Shown: positions 48,301 to 60,630 of the stretch, in pieces
Layout: every line of letters begins with the position of its first letter
Position numbering within the stretch: position 1 is the first letter of the stretch
Notes under the pieces: generated by a model
What the model was told of the DNA's origin: nothing
Seen by the model: the letters and a program-made list of their open reading frames with translations, nothing else
Databases searched by the model: none
Translations under genes and position numbers: made by a program
Source: Acanthaster planci
Taxonomy: Eukaryota > Echinodermata > Asteroidea > Valvatida > Acanthasteridae
Length of the DNA stretch: 64,000 nucleotides
Assembly (NCBI RefSeq): GCF_001949145.1
Contig: NW_019091380.1
Span: 2,670,254 to 2,734,253 of the forward strand
Direction of reading: 5' to 3'

Positions 48301-50714
48301 CATTACCCGCTGGCAGTTGAGTGCTTTTACTGGTATTTGCGTTTCGCTTGTAATAATAGCCGTCAACTGTATGACCATTGTCTGCGCTGAATCCAGCGAC
48401 CAGACATATCTATTATTCAAAGAAAAATAAACGGTCGCGAACTGACCAAAGGTCTCCTTCATATTGATCAAGACTGCTCGAAATTCAACCACAAGATTTG
48501 AATAGGGGCGTCGAGAATTTCGTTTACCTCTCAGGCATTTCTTTATTGCTGTTTTATTAAAAAAGCAGTGTTTCGTCTCTTCATATAAAACACAGAAATG
48601 ACCTTAACTGCCTTAACTTGTACATCCGAAATTAACTTAGAAACTATATTAAAAAACTAAAATCACATCACGTCTGCAACCCCTGCAGGAAAATCGACCG
48701 GTCCATTGATCACTACTTCTTTCAAAGTTAGTGTACAATAGCACTTTGAGACAGGTGTTCCAAGCGTCCCCTGAAACGTGCAGCGTCGTACAAACACCCA
48801 CAAAGCGTAAAATAAATTTGCGGAACAACATTTTAATATTCTTTTCTGCTATCGAAGTATTGCAATACTTTCTTGTGGAAAAAACTGGTGGCAAACAGAT
48901 TATCCATTCACCACCTTGCGAATTCAGACCTGAGGGAATTTTATACTTCGTGAAATTTTTTCCTGCCTGCTCGCCAACCATTGCATGAGCATAGAAAGGT
49001 AAAGTGATTGTATGAACAATAACAAAGCTGAATTGTACTTTTTTTTTCTCTGAATAAAGTTGGGATTGCCTTATTTATATGAAAGCTTCTCACCATCACC
49101 GATGTGCATCATTATTATTTTTTCCCAAGAAGTCATATGGAAATAATTATGATATTGAATTTGTTTTATCACAAGTGCAATTTCATGAAGCTACTCGAGA
49201 CGTGTATAGGCCTATTAATTACGATATCAATACGAGTAAAACAACGTACTCGTTGGTTCGTCCTTTAATGCTTTGTTGAAACTATTCCTTCCTCCATGCA
49301 CCGACAATTTTTTTTACAGAACCTCAATGGACACTGTCGAGTCAGTAAGCAGGTTGCAACAGTTTTTGCACTTAACCTTTCATTATTGCCGACATGCAGT
49401 AGAGCCTAAGTTATTTTGAATTGCATGGCTCCTAAAGAACCTTTGAAACATGCTTAATTCTCAATTTGAACTGCAGAAAAAAATTAAATAGTCAAAATTG
49501 TTATCTGAACTATCACATATGATGTTCAGCTTGCATCCAGTAATTCCCTGGAAACTGTTGATCAAACTGGCATGGTAAATCTGGAAATTTAGAGGACAGA
49601 CATATTTATGACGGCTTAAATGTATATTTATTTATATCAGATAAACACCACCTGTTCGCGTACGTGAATGACATTCCAATGAAATGATGTCATCATCCAG
49701 GGCCGATACTGTACGGACATGTTCTCGGATGTCGAAATCGCTAGCGATTTTTAAATTTTTTTTTTTGCTTCTGTCAAGCTCATTATTTCTGTTGCGTGAG
49801 TGGCCTGACGCACGTGAGGTCTTTTTAGTGAGTTAACAGCCTTGCTCGTCTGTTTCAAATGTCCAGATTTAAAACATTCACGAGGAAAAAAAAATAAATT
49901 TAGACGGAACTACTTCTCAGTTTGGTGTCAAAACTTTAAACGTGCTATAGATAAACAATGATTAGCTTCGTAACACCAGATGGGTGTATAGCACGAATTT
50001 GGATGATTAATACAAATGACTTGTCCGGCTATCCTGAGGCTTTGGTACCACATGAATCAGCCATTATTTTAATTTCTGTGAGTCATATTTTTTAGTGTTC
50101 AACAACGCGTCGTGTGTTGTCGATGACTCATGAATAAACATGATTTACCGCTTGCCATCGAAATGTACGTGCCGTGCCTCAAGCAGAGGAAATACATATC
50201 AAAACAACGTGAGGACACTGGGTCCTATCTTTAGTAATATAATAACTACAAATAATAACAATATTATCCTTCTTAATAAAAGATTCTATATATTTTACTT
50301 TTTGGCAGAATAAATTAGAAAATGCTGAATAAAAATCAACAAGATATTATCGGTTTTTATTCATTATTATATATTTTGTAAATTTAATTTCTAGCTTAAT
50401 TTATTAATTATGATATAACTCACTTTCAACCATAGAGCTGTTGTTACAATTTAGCTCTATGATTTCAAGAAAAATACGATAATTTGTATATACTTCTTAC
50501 ACTTATTTATACCAGTTCTAAACACCACCCAACAGCCATTTCCAAGGTTTCATAAGTTTTAGATATATGCGTATACACGATTAACAATAGATTTTATGAG
50601 AAAATACCAGTGTTTGAATTTTGCGGTTCAAACTAAACGATCTTTGGTTTAAACCACAATCACGAGCATGCAACGTAGTGATAACTGTCAAAGTTTGTGC
50701 CGTGTCATGTAAAT

Positions 50715-50764
50715 AAGTCAAAGGTCACGTGACATTTCACAACGTGCGGAGGGATATCCGGAAG
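50715..50764 (+). promoter_or_regulatory. Probable Lgl promoter: DR1, E-box palindrome and ETS site
   Basis: AAGTCAAAGGTCA (50715-50727) matches a nuclear-receptor DR1. It overlaps the perfect palindrome GTCACGTGAC (50724-50733), an E-box of the USF/MiT class. CCGGAAG (50758-50764), an ETS core, follows within 25 bp. They lie about 0.9 kb upstream of the Lgl start codon and about 360 bp upstream of a strong donor that would end a non-coding first exon. The sites are seen; promoter function is inferred. Confidence 0.5.
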
Positions 50765-50799
50765 AAAAATAGTATCAACCAGTTTTGCCTTGGTGACCA

Positions 50800-51123
50800 A
50801 AACTTACCGACAAATTAATGAAACGTGATAACTGATTACAGCAGATGAACGAATCTAAAATTCCGCAATGGAAGTGCACAGTTTCTACACCTATTTCCTG
50901 TTTTTATCTTTGCGCGGATGCATACAGGACGGTAGAGCGGTCCAAATATGAAATCAAACGATTCTGTCCGCTACGTTTTGTACTTGTGTACGTATACCTT
51001 ATGCGACGTGCATGCCGCGCCTGCGAGGGATTAGGCGTTGAGTGTCAACGTGCCTTCACTGAAATCATTTAATTCATACTATCGACAGTATCGTAGGATC
51101 TTGTAATTTGGTAGTGAAATCGG
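50800..51123 (+). other. Inferred non-coding first exon of Lgl
   Basis: The start is arbitrary, placed just downstream of the promoter motifs. The end is the strong donor CGG|gtaagt at 51124. It would splice to the acceptor TTGCTCTTACAG at 51622, removing a 499-bp intron that includes a CpG-rich stretch (GCGCGCCAGC and GTCGCGTGCG near 51310-51345). The frame at 50845-51072 is not conserved with anything I know. Confidence 0.4.
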
Positions 51124-51667
51124 GTAAGTAGTTAACATCAAGAAAGTTACAGGCGTTGTGTTTTTGCAGGTTCTGCTGGTGGTATGTGCGATTGTTCTTG
51201 ATGCGAGTATAATTGTACGTTGTATGTCAAGTGGTTTTTGTCAACCGTTTGTCAAGTGACCCAACCCACGATGCGTACAATGTCACATGTTCTCTCTACA
51301 GTGCTCTGCGCGCGCCAGCTTTGCATCAGACGTCGCGTGCGTGGACAGATATTCTGGACCTTGTTCGGACGGTTTTGCGTGCACTATGTCAGATCGTTTT
51401 ACGGATTATAAACCTGGCCCTTATAAAATCTAAATTCTAATTTGAAATAACAACTGGCAAGAAGAATGTGATTATAGCAAGTTTCATTGGATTGCAGTTT
51501 GACATGCATTTTAATTTGTTTAGATTTGATATTTACCAGTTGTGGTATGGAATTTGGAAGTAGGCTAAATTGGCTGCTCTGGCTTACTTTGGTTTTGTTT
51601 TTGGTCTGTGTTGCTCTTACAGAAGTAGAAGGTAACCCATAGCCTTGGATCATATTTTCTTGCAACC

Positions 51668-51763
51668 ATGGCAAGTAAAATAAAGGGAATCTTTCATCGG
51701 AAGCCGCATGCTCCGAGTGCGGAACGGCAGAGAATACAGAAAGAGCTTTTTGCATTCAACAAG
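51668..51763 (+). CDS. LLGL1/LLGL2: Lethal giant larvae orthologue, coding exon 1
   Basis: Residues 1-32. Lgl is a double WD40-propeller protein of the cell cortex that acts with Scribble and Dlg against aPKC to define the basolateral domain; it also binds syntaxins and myosin II. The exon ends QKELFAFNK, matching KQELFAFNK of vertebrate LLGL1, and has a basic N-terminus (KIKGIFHRKPH) as expected for membrane association. The start is firm: the context is CAACCATGG, with an in-frame TAG at 51626. An acceptor at 51622 suggests the exon proper begins at 51623. The donor AAG|gtaaag leaves phase 0. Confidence 0.92.
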
Positions 51764-54461
51764 GTAAAGCTGATCAGAATTAAAAATCTTTAAATCATAT
51801 TGTTGAATTTTTAAAATGTTTTAAATGATACCTTTTCAGCTTTCTAAAGATGAATAGGCCTATTCAAATGATATTTATCAAGAATGATAATGCTTTGGCA
51901 TTTCATACTGTGGTTGTGAGGTCTGGGCCTTGTATAAAATTAAACAATTTCTGCCTGGGAATTTTGAGAAAAGGGAAAAAATTCTGAGGTGGGCAGTTTT
52001 TTGCTAAGAAGATGTTGGATAAATTTGGTCAACCATTTGGCTGATGCTTCATGGAAAGTCCAGATTGCAAAATTTCAAACCAAAAACCCTAAAATCTTAC
52101 GAAGGAGACAGAAGGGAAATTGAAAGCAAGTAGGGACGAGAAACTAATTAATTGTTTACTTGGCCTCATGATGGATTACAGTCTTAAGTGGCTAAATTGC
52201 TGTTGAAGAGTCCGTTAACCTGTAGATGAAGCAATTACACGGTTCTTATGATTACGCCTTCAGTTCAGTGTGTCCATTGCACTAGGGTGTTCAGTCATGC
52301 TCTATATGTTCACATCGAGAAGGACTTTGTTTTTAAACTTTATAACCTTAAAACCCTAACCGCCAAGCATATTGTTTGGCTTACACTACACAGTACCACA
52401 AAATACTAAGTAATAGTCTAAGCCTGAAGGACCTAGCACTACAGATTACTACTTCTGGCTAGGTTACTTCCATTGTTACTTGTACAGAGAACAATAAAGC
52501 CATGCATTCATGGTGCCACAGCACTGTATGGTACATTGTCTTATCTATTGTATCTTACGGCTACAGAGAATAATAAAGTCATGTCCTCTTACCAGCGACA
52601 GCGCTCAGTACTACATTTTACTACAAGTAGTAATTTTAGTATTATGTAGGGTCAGGGTTAAACCATTTACATCAGACCTGGGTGCCAAACCTGATGCACA
52701 AGTTATCGTTGCAATTCATTGGATGGTTACATGTTTGCCAATATCTATTTTTTGCCCATTTCCACAGTATTAGTTCCTGTGTACACATAGGTACATACTC
52801 ATCAGACTCGATCTGTAAGAAAAGCAAACATTGTCTGGCCCTCCAAGTTGTACATTGTCGTACAAAGATCCCATGTGGCTAATCAAATACCAAAACCAAC
52901 AGAACGGTGTTAAATATCTTATGCTTTCCTGGTAAAGTTTTGACCTTTTTGTTCAAAGTTCTCCTGAATACAAACATTACAAGTGTGGGTACATATGTCG
53001 CTTAAGGGTGGCTTTTTAGCTTTGAAATTTTTGAGATGCTTGTAATGAAGTGATTCTCACCTGCTCCTGCCGTTTTTCTAAATTCCTAACATGAAAATTG
53101 AATACAAAATATGCAAATTAGCAATTTGTAAACTAATTCTGAATTACAATGTGATTTTTAAGGGGTAAATTATTTAACTATTGTAATTGCATATATGTTG
53201 ATTTTCACGGTTGTTGCACATCAGTATATTTAAATTCAATTTCATGCAAAACTGTGAAATGGGAGTGCACATAAACAGGGAGGAATGAAGCCAGTGTCAC
53301 AGCTGAAGGGAAGGGGGCAGCAGGTGTCCTACTGGTACTGCAGGGCACAGTGGGCAAGGTTTGCTGTCAGAGGCATAGCATTAACTTTCTATTGTACTTA
53401 GCCAACATGATCCAGTTGGGCCACCTCTAATTTGCAGGACATGGAAAACGTTAATTAAAAAAAAACATATAAGTTAAGTATGAGTCATTGATAATAAATG
53501 TGAAGCAGAAGTTGCCCATAGTCAGTGTAGCTTACATGTACATTCATGTCATAAAATGCCTTTGTTGGAAACTACACAAAATGAAATTGGGCCAGACTAC
53601 AGTTACATGTACCTGAGCTGTAGTGCACTTGTGGTTGACTTGATTTGCAAATCCTGGTGCATGACACATCAGGGTTGAGTCACATATGTGCACTGTGCAA
53701 ACAGTAAACTTGTGTTGGGCACATTGCCAACCAGCCCATTGCCTGAGTGATGCTACTGTGCAAGCATCAGTGTCAATCCGCCCGAGCTCTAGGCTCTCAA
53801 GCGAGGCATGAATGAGCAGGGTTACCGACCTGGTTATTGATTGTCAGTCCTGAAGCTTGTGGGTCTTGGGTTAGAGTGATTAAACTACTCAGACTTCTCA
53901 TTTTGACCAGGATGTGTGTCTCAGGCTGTGCTCTGTAGGTTTGGAATAAGTTTGAGAATTAAATTTTTAAAAAGAAGCAACTTTGGTTCTGCTTATTTTA
54001 AACTTTAAGTTCTTTGCATGTGGTACAAATTACAATTCATGTGGCGACCTGTACTGGACTACCTTAAAAACTATGAAGCTGTCATTTGAAAGCATTGTAC
54101 CTAATAGTTTTGCAGTTTGCCAGATGGTATCATTCTGACCGTATTCCTCCACCATTAATCCAACAAAAAATGAATATCTTTATGTCCTTTCAACAGCTTG
54201 GAATATTATTCTGACCTGCTCCAAATATAAAGAACTTGTAATGAGGGTGAATGATATCCTGTCCTTATGTCAAACGCTGTTAGGAGTTTAATTCCCTGTC
54301 CACCTCTTCCCCTCTTCCAGAGGATCTCACTGTCACATCCTTAGCATGATTGATGGACAGGCCTCTCGGTTCCCCCTGAAATGACATGCTTGGCATACCT
54401 AACTCTTTCACTCTTTTCCCAATTCCTCATCTTTTTTTTTCTCTCGATTTCATCTCTCCAG
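51764..54461 (+). other. Lgl intron between coding exons 1 and 2
   Basis: A 2.7-kb intron containing repeat R2 copy 2 (52085-52165). It also holds a loose duplication around ACAGAGAAYAATAAAGYCATG at 52483 and 52563 (80 bp apart). Nothing else is recognised. Confidence 0.7.
52085..52165 (+). repeat. Dispersed repeat R2, copy 2
   Basis: Matches copy 1 (41967-42052): AACCCTAAAA, then AGCAAGTAGGGACGAGAAAC, then TTTACTTGGC, in the same order and orientation. Confidence 0.6.
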
Positions 54462-54559
54462 ACTGTGGAACATGGATTTCCCCACAAGCCCAGTGCATTG
54501 GCCTATGACCCCAAGCTGAAGCTGCTAGCGGTAGGCACCCAGAGCGGGGTCATCAAGAT
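54462..54559 (+). CDS. LLGL1/LLGL2: Lethal giant larvae orthologue, coding exon 2
   Basis: Residues 33-64 plus two bases. [20 protein letters not shown] and [12 protein letters not shown] align almost residue for residue with vertebrate LLGL1 (TVEHGFPNQPSALAFDPELR), the first WD40 blade. TVEHGF separates it from tomosyn, which has TVRHGF; together with the ELFAFNK just before, Lgl is preferred over STXBP5. The acceptor CATCTCTCCAG|ACT is phase 0 and the donor AAGAT|gtatcc phase 2, so the next exon must supply the last base of an Ile or Met codon and then probably Tyr-Gly. That exon lies beyond this window or is unrecognised within it. Confidence 0.93.
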
Positions 54560-57500
54560 GTATCCTTTTTTCTCCCCTCCTATTTCATTTTTCTCCCATC
54601 TCCTTTTTCCCCCTGGAGCATTTGACAAATGGTGCCAGCTGGTATCGATCTAGAGACAGGAGGACCTAGACTTGAGGTAACAGTCAAATAGGAAAGAGCC
54701 TTTCTCTTTGCCCATATTTAGACAGAAATTCAAGATATGCCAACAAAACTTTTCATAAATGTTGTTCTTGTTTTTGTAGTTTGATGAGGTAAGTTTCTGA
54801 AAAGTCAGATATTTCCACAATCTATTAAATTGTTCCCAGACGTATGCAGAATGTATGTCATATTTAAAAAGAAAATCCTCCAATAGTATCTGAATGATGT
54901 GACAAATATTTGGCTCTGTATCGTAACCATGCATGCAACGTTTTCATTTTTACTTTGGAATCAGTTTGAACTTGATATCAAACTTCAGTAGTCTGTACAC
55001 GTGTGTGTGTTTGTGATGCCTGATATGTGAATTTCACAGGGCCAGCGCTGCATAGCTTGCTAGCGTCATTATGCAATCTCTGCCCGGTCTTTCAACATTG
55101 CCAACTGAGTTTTTTTTGGTTCAATATAAGTGAACTTTGCACTTGCATTTGTATCCCTCGTGAACACTGCTGTGGCGGCATATCAGAAGGCACGGTTGAT
55201 AAATTTTTCCCGCCGCAGACCTGAACAGTTACTCCAGTTTGGGGGGCATTGTTTATCCCGCCAAAAAAGAAGAAAAAAATCGAGGGGGAGAGAAATTGGC
55301 AGCAAAAGAACTGAACAAACATGAGTCCTTTTGTTGGATTCACTGAGTCATCTAGGGGTCCAAGGTCACAGTCTCTGCTCAATGTATTCAGTGTTCCCTG
55401 GTACTGTGCAGTGGCTATCTGTGCTTTTGTGTATGTCTGCTGGGTTACCAGCTCTACATGTACCTGTACCTCTACATGTACCTGCATGTAGGGGACGTCA
55501 TGTCCAATGGCTCATTGCAAAATCATACGCAAAAGGTTGCTGAAAAAGTGGAGACCCATACAGTGCAGATTGTTTGATCATTTTGGAAATAAACACATTT
55601 ACTGTATTGTTTGTTCCTTCATAACTTTGCATAACATCATGACTAGAGTTTACAGACAGAAATACGTACATGAACAGTGTAATGTGACTCATTTTGGTAT
55701 GAGCGGACTTCATGCTGACTCTGTGCTCCATTGTCAAATGTTTCATTTTACGTGTTTTTACCGATTGAGACAGAAGGCGACTATTAAACGTAGATTGAGC
55801 GCATACACCAGAATTATCTACCGGTATATTACTCCATTACCATTTCCTCCTATTCCAAGATAAATTCAGAGTAATTTAAAGTTTTGCCTCAAGAAGTCGT
55901 AAATCTTGCTTGCCACCCAATTTTTATTTCCTACTGTCAGGCTCTCAAGTTATTTCATCGTGAACATCTCAGCCATGAAGATTTTTGTCCTGTGGGACGT
56001 TGTCAGTGCCCATCACCCAGAATTGGTTTAGTTATTTAGTGGCTCGTACATTCAGCCCAATCTGTTTAGGTGCTGGTTCTGTGGCATTTGGACAGACCGG
56101 TGTTGCTCTCTGAATAGGCAGACTGCCTAGTAACCACATCAGCCCAGCCGGAAGATGTTGATATTTAGGAAACAGGATTGGCAAATTGATGACTTGGGAC
56201 AGAGGTTGTCAGCCCAGCATTATATGCTGCTTAACACGTGCAATTTTTTTGCTTTGAGTTGCATGCAAAAGCCTTTAAAATTATGATAAAAATTATGACC
56301 TTGCATTATTCATTAGTTGGATGAAGATATTAATTGATGTCACGTTTGATTGGGGCATACATGTACTGGTATGGTGTTCCAAGTGTACCAAGTTGTACTT
56401 GCGGATAAGTCTGTTTCTTTTTTTTCTTTTTTAACAAGTAATTTACATGTATGTGGCTTATAATCACCTAGTTTTATAGATTCGATATAACATAATTTGA
56501 ACGAAGAGCTGTGAATATTATTTTCTTATCGTTCAAGAATATTGGTACATGTAAAGGTTGAAAGGTATCACCATGCTTCTTCAAATTTCAAGGAAAGTTT
56601 AAAATGAACCAGTTGCTATTGGGACGAATGTACCTACACTGCTTCTGTGTTTTACCTCGTACTGTGAATAACAGTTGAAACTATATCAGTTGTAAAAACT
56701 GTTGTAATTTCACGGCCTGGTGAGTCTTTAGCCATTAACTAGTTGAGCGGAGACATTCAGCACAAAAGGAGGCCCATCCCCAGTGTATCATCTGGTGATG
56801 ATGATTCCCCATTCAGAACAGGTGCAAATGCATCAGTGGGATACAGTGTGCCTGGTCTTGACCCCTGTCTCTCCTCCGGGCAGTAGCCATATACACGTAC
56901 ACTCTCTGTAGACTCCCGGGGCTAGGAAGCATTTGATAAATCTTTCGCCTCGGCCGCTTGTCATGTCAGTGGGAGCATATATGTCATATAGTGGCCATGG
57001 GCAGAGACAGGATAGCAGACCAGTGCTGGAGGACCGGAGTTGTTAGACATTCACTCAGGGATTCATGTGAAGTGGGTGACTCATGATGTATCAGTGTGTT
57101 GCTTATCTGGAGGGGACTTACACTAGTAAAACGCATACACTGGTAAACGTTCTGTGTACCAGACTGAAAACGTGGTGCCAAAGTAGAAGGAATTTTAATG
57201 ATGTTAATTGAGTGTGGGAACAGAAGTGATTGCTTTTTTAATGGAATACTTGAAAACTGCTCTACTCTACGCAGGACATGGTAAATTTAGTTAGGAAAAG
57301 ACCGACAAATGTTGTCGAGCACGTTAATGCTGATCAGTTTTGAGCTTCTTGTGAATTGGGCATTGCAGTGAATTTGCTAAACATGATATTCTGAGCCTTT
57401 AAACTTGATTGTCGACATTGATCCATGGCAAAGGAGGGCAGGTGTCCTTCAGAATTGATTGTAGCAGGGTGAAAGGTACTGTCAAAACCAGAGATGTTTG

Positions 57501-58696
57501 TATGCCCATACTGACAATCATGATTCATCCACACTTCCACGGTTAGACACTTCCTTCCTAAAATCATCATGTTGCATCATAATGGGTTTGAATGAGAACA
57601 GTTATGGAGCCAGTTATTTACCCTTGTGCAAAACTCATTAGGAAACCATAGGCTCAGCAATTCCGTGCCTAACTTGGGAATTGCAAAGGATGCCAGAAGT
57701 TTAATGGACCAAATGGCCTTGTAAGGAGTCCCATGTATTCTTGTAGACTCTGCTGGAAATATCCATACATCATACATGGATCATTTGTTTGATATTGCTG
57801 CAGTGCAAGTGTTCCCTTGGCAGCCCCCTTTTCTTGCAGCTCAAAATTTACACAGTAGTGGTATGGAGTCTGCACTCCAGTTTGACCCAGACAAGAGATG
57901 GCATGATAAAAGCGCCGTCTAGACCCCCTGACCCATGCCAGTTTTGCTGTGGCCCATTCACAGCGTTTTTTTTAGCACCCCCACCGGCAAGACCATGCAT
58001 GGGCCCTTGCCTAGGCTGAATAAAAGAATGGCACAAGATAAACACACATGAATGATGTCAGCCTACATGTACATGTACATTGTATTGTGTACATTGTGTT
58101 GTTTTATACAAGTGCATGCAGAGTGTGGGCTGGTTCTAACCAACAGGCAGTGGGGAGGCCTCATTGGCATTGATCAAATGTGGAGGGTGACCTGAGACAA
58201 GGTTACATGATTTTAATCCTGTTAGCAGGCCCCACAAGCTTTAAATGATGCACCAGCTCTGACCAAGGCCACTTTTTCTTCCATGCAAGTTCTCACAGGT
58301 GTTTGCTTCTGAGAGCTTTTGATAGTCACAGTGGTTGGGAAACTATCTGGCCCCCATTTTGTCACCCATAAAGATCGGCTTACTGACATGACCTGTTACA
58401 TTAATTATTCCCCGTTCCTGTTCTGTGTTCAGTGGTACATGCTCCTTTCAAAAACCTACTTGTAGCAGTGCTCAGGTCACCAATTTTATAATAATTTTCA
58501 CACATCCTGGAGTGGGGATATGTTGATGAATTTCCATGTCACTCAGGGGAGAACCTGTTCAGAAAGAGTTTCCACGTTCCACAGATAGTGAACATTTGTT
58601 TGTGGAAATCAAAAACAAAACGTGATAGCAAATTCAGATGCTAATCATTTACATGTATTTCTATTCTTTTTTACCACATACCGGTAAGTGTGCATA

Positions 58697-59551
58697 AATG
58701 TCAGAGCTCGAAATTAACGGGCACATGTAGCTAAAATGCACCCGTTTGTCTCAGAAATGCGCCCATAAATCATAATGACGAGCACAAGTACTTATGCCCG
58801 TTTGATTCCATGTACCTGAGCATTTGTACCTTTTTTCCTACTTTTGTCATGAAAAATACCTGAACTTTTTGACTTCACTTCGGATCAGCCTTGTCACTGA
58901 ACCATAATACGGTACAATTTTGTTAACGATGTCACCGAGCGCACGCCGCAGCCTCGCATGTAATGCATGCACGCACATGAACGTACACACATGCATACCC
59001 ATGGCTATTGTCACGATTGGCCCCTGGAAACTGGCCCCTAGTGCATAAATTCAAGCCAAACATGTGGATTCGGCTTAGGCTTCAGTTTCGCTGGTTCCAG
59101 TCATAGCTTGAACATGTGGTTTTGAACCATGCTCCAAAATAGCTGGGACCAGCGAAACCAAAGTCTCAGCCTAATCCACTCGTTTCAGAATACTTGATTG
59201 CTGCAGTTACATGTAGTTCCCTTTTACGTCTTTGTGCATATGCACATTATAAAGGCCCAGTGCCCAACTTTTTGCGTAGCGTCGCTAAGCACATGTTTGA
59301 GGTTCCGGTTGGTCGCATACTCACTACTAGTTTTACGTCGCGTGCAACCCACAAAAATAACAACTCGATCAAGGCTTTAATATCTGCCAAAGTCAAAGCC
59401 GTAAGTTATCAGTGTCATTAATTTAAACAAAAGCAACAGCAAGGACCAGGGTCTTTTCTTTTTTTTTTTTTTGAAAAGACACTTTATCTTTAATATTGTA
59501 AGGGAGCTACTTGCTCCCGTGATGATTAGCCCAATTTCGAGCCCTGAATGT
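58697..59551. mobile_element. CAGRGCTCGAAATT-ended element with 5-bp target duplication
   Basis: The element is 58702-59546 (845 bp). The left end is CAGAGCTCGAAATTAACGGG. The right end, reverse-complemented, is CAGGGCTCGAAATTGGGC. The pentamer AATGT flanks both sides (58697-58701 and 59547-59551), consistent with a target-site duplication. The ends resemble hAT-type termini, but hAT usually duplicates 8 bp, so the class is open. No transposase frame survives. A foldback is nested inside, and a related end lies at 18946. Confidence 0.7.
59064..59179. mobile_element. Foldback element nested in the 58702-59546 element
   Basis: The left arm GTGGATTCGGCTTAGGCTTC, then TTTCGCTGGTTCCAG, is mirrored by CTGGGACCAGCGAAACC and CTCAGCCTAATCCAC. 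The arms are about 40 bp with a few mismatches around a centre of roughly 30 bp. It is non-coding and may be a separate MITE or a sub-terminal repeat of the host element. Confidence 0.65.
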
Positions 59552-60439
59552 ACATGTTTGATACACAGAGACCTACTCTGTACATGACAGTACATGTACA
59601 CTGAGTGTGCAGACTTCAGTACATAAGCATCTGAATAAGAGGAATGAATTTTCAAACAGCGTACGCTTTAACAGGTTACATCTGGTTTTTCCCTCTTCAG
59701 ATGCAGCCCTAGGTTTGAAAATACACAATTGATGGATTGTCCAGGGGGCCCTGTAGATTTTATTACACTCCCTGTCATCACATGACTTCTCTGCCTCGTG
59801 GTCTTTAGATTACAGAAATTATAATAAATAAAAACCTGTTGGTGAAGTGCAAGTACAAATAAGCAATACATTCTCAGTGTGACATTAAAACTGCAGTCTG
59901 AGATCCAGCATGTGTTGGAACTCTGGAACTTTCTTTTTGCCCACTTTGATTTTCAAAGAGAAAGTGTTTCAGGCTATGAAATTTAAATTTCTGCTGGAGT
60001 GGATCTCTCACGCCTGGAATACCGCACATGTGGAGGTGGTTTGCTGTGGGGAAAAAAAGGAGGAAAAACAGGCAGAGTTTTGACAGAAGTTGGTTGTGTA
60101 AACTTGCTCTTCATGGGCAGAGTTTTGCAACAGTATTAAACATTACATGGTGCGACATTATGGCATGTGGGTTGTTGACACGATAAATGGACTTGGTACT
60201 GTTTTTGTATCATGCATTACATGCATTACTTGTCCTGGAATAATGCTCATTACACATTGCTATAGAACTTCAGCTTTCACATATGTACAGGTACGCTGTA
60301 GCACAGACATTGTGATTGCTTTGTTCAGAGAGTGAGGAGTGTAAAGTTCTGCCCTGGGAAATTCCAAATCAGACAAACCGTACATTAATAATGTGCCGGT
60401 GCTCTCCCAGGCTTTTTTTATTTTTTGGAGGCTGTTGCG

Positions 60440-60630
60440 AAATGCAGCGGCTGACTCACCGCGCCGCGGCTAACATTAATGTGTGAATGGCACAATGGCC
60501 CAGCAGCGAACATGATGCGATGTGGCAGTCTGGACAGGGTTCTTGATTCACCTGTGCTGAGTCACCGCCCTGGCTCTGTTGTCTGGTGATTGCCTCTCAC
60601 TCGACACCTGGCGTTGACGGCAGTTTTCAG
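60440..60630 (+). promoter_or_regulatory. CpG-rich intronic island with two AP-1 sites
   Basis: An otherwise AT-rich intron is interrupted by a CpG-containing stretch (CACCGCGCCGCGGC near 60457). TGACTCA lies at 60452-60458 and TGAGTCA at 60558-60564, both perfect AP-1 consensus. It could be an intronic enhancer or alternative promoter of Lgl. This is inference from composition and motifs only. Confidence 0.3.

Larger units (their letters stand above)
41433..50700. other. Rab11FIP 3' UTR and intergenic DNA
   Basis: Begins with the 3' UTR. The first canonical AATAAA lies about 300 bp past the stop; further ones lie at 45123 and 47502, so the transcript end is open. It contains repeat R2 copy 1 (41967-42052), an inverted-repeat element (42059-42307), and a G8/C10-flanked segment at about 42652-42910 that may be another worn element. 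Frames at 46261-46611, 47350-47796 (+), 48115-48492 and 48649-48981 (-) encode nothing I recognise. Around 48000-48500 CpG is visibly more frequent than in the introns. TACATGTA palindromes are sparse across this stretch. Confidence 0.6.

Noticed and set aside
54462-54559. Tomosyn (STXBP5) as the identity of the right-hand gene
   Set aside because: ELFAFNK followed by TVEHGF matches Lgl; tomosyn has a longer, different N-terminus and TVRHGF.
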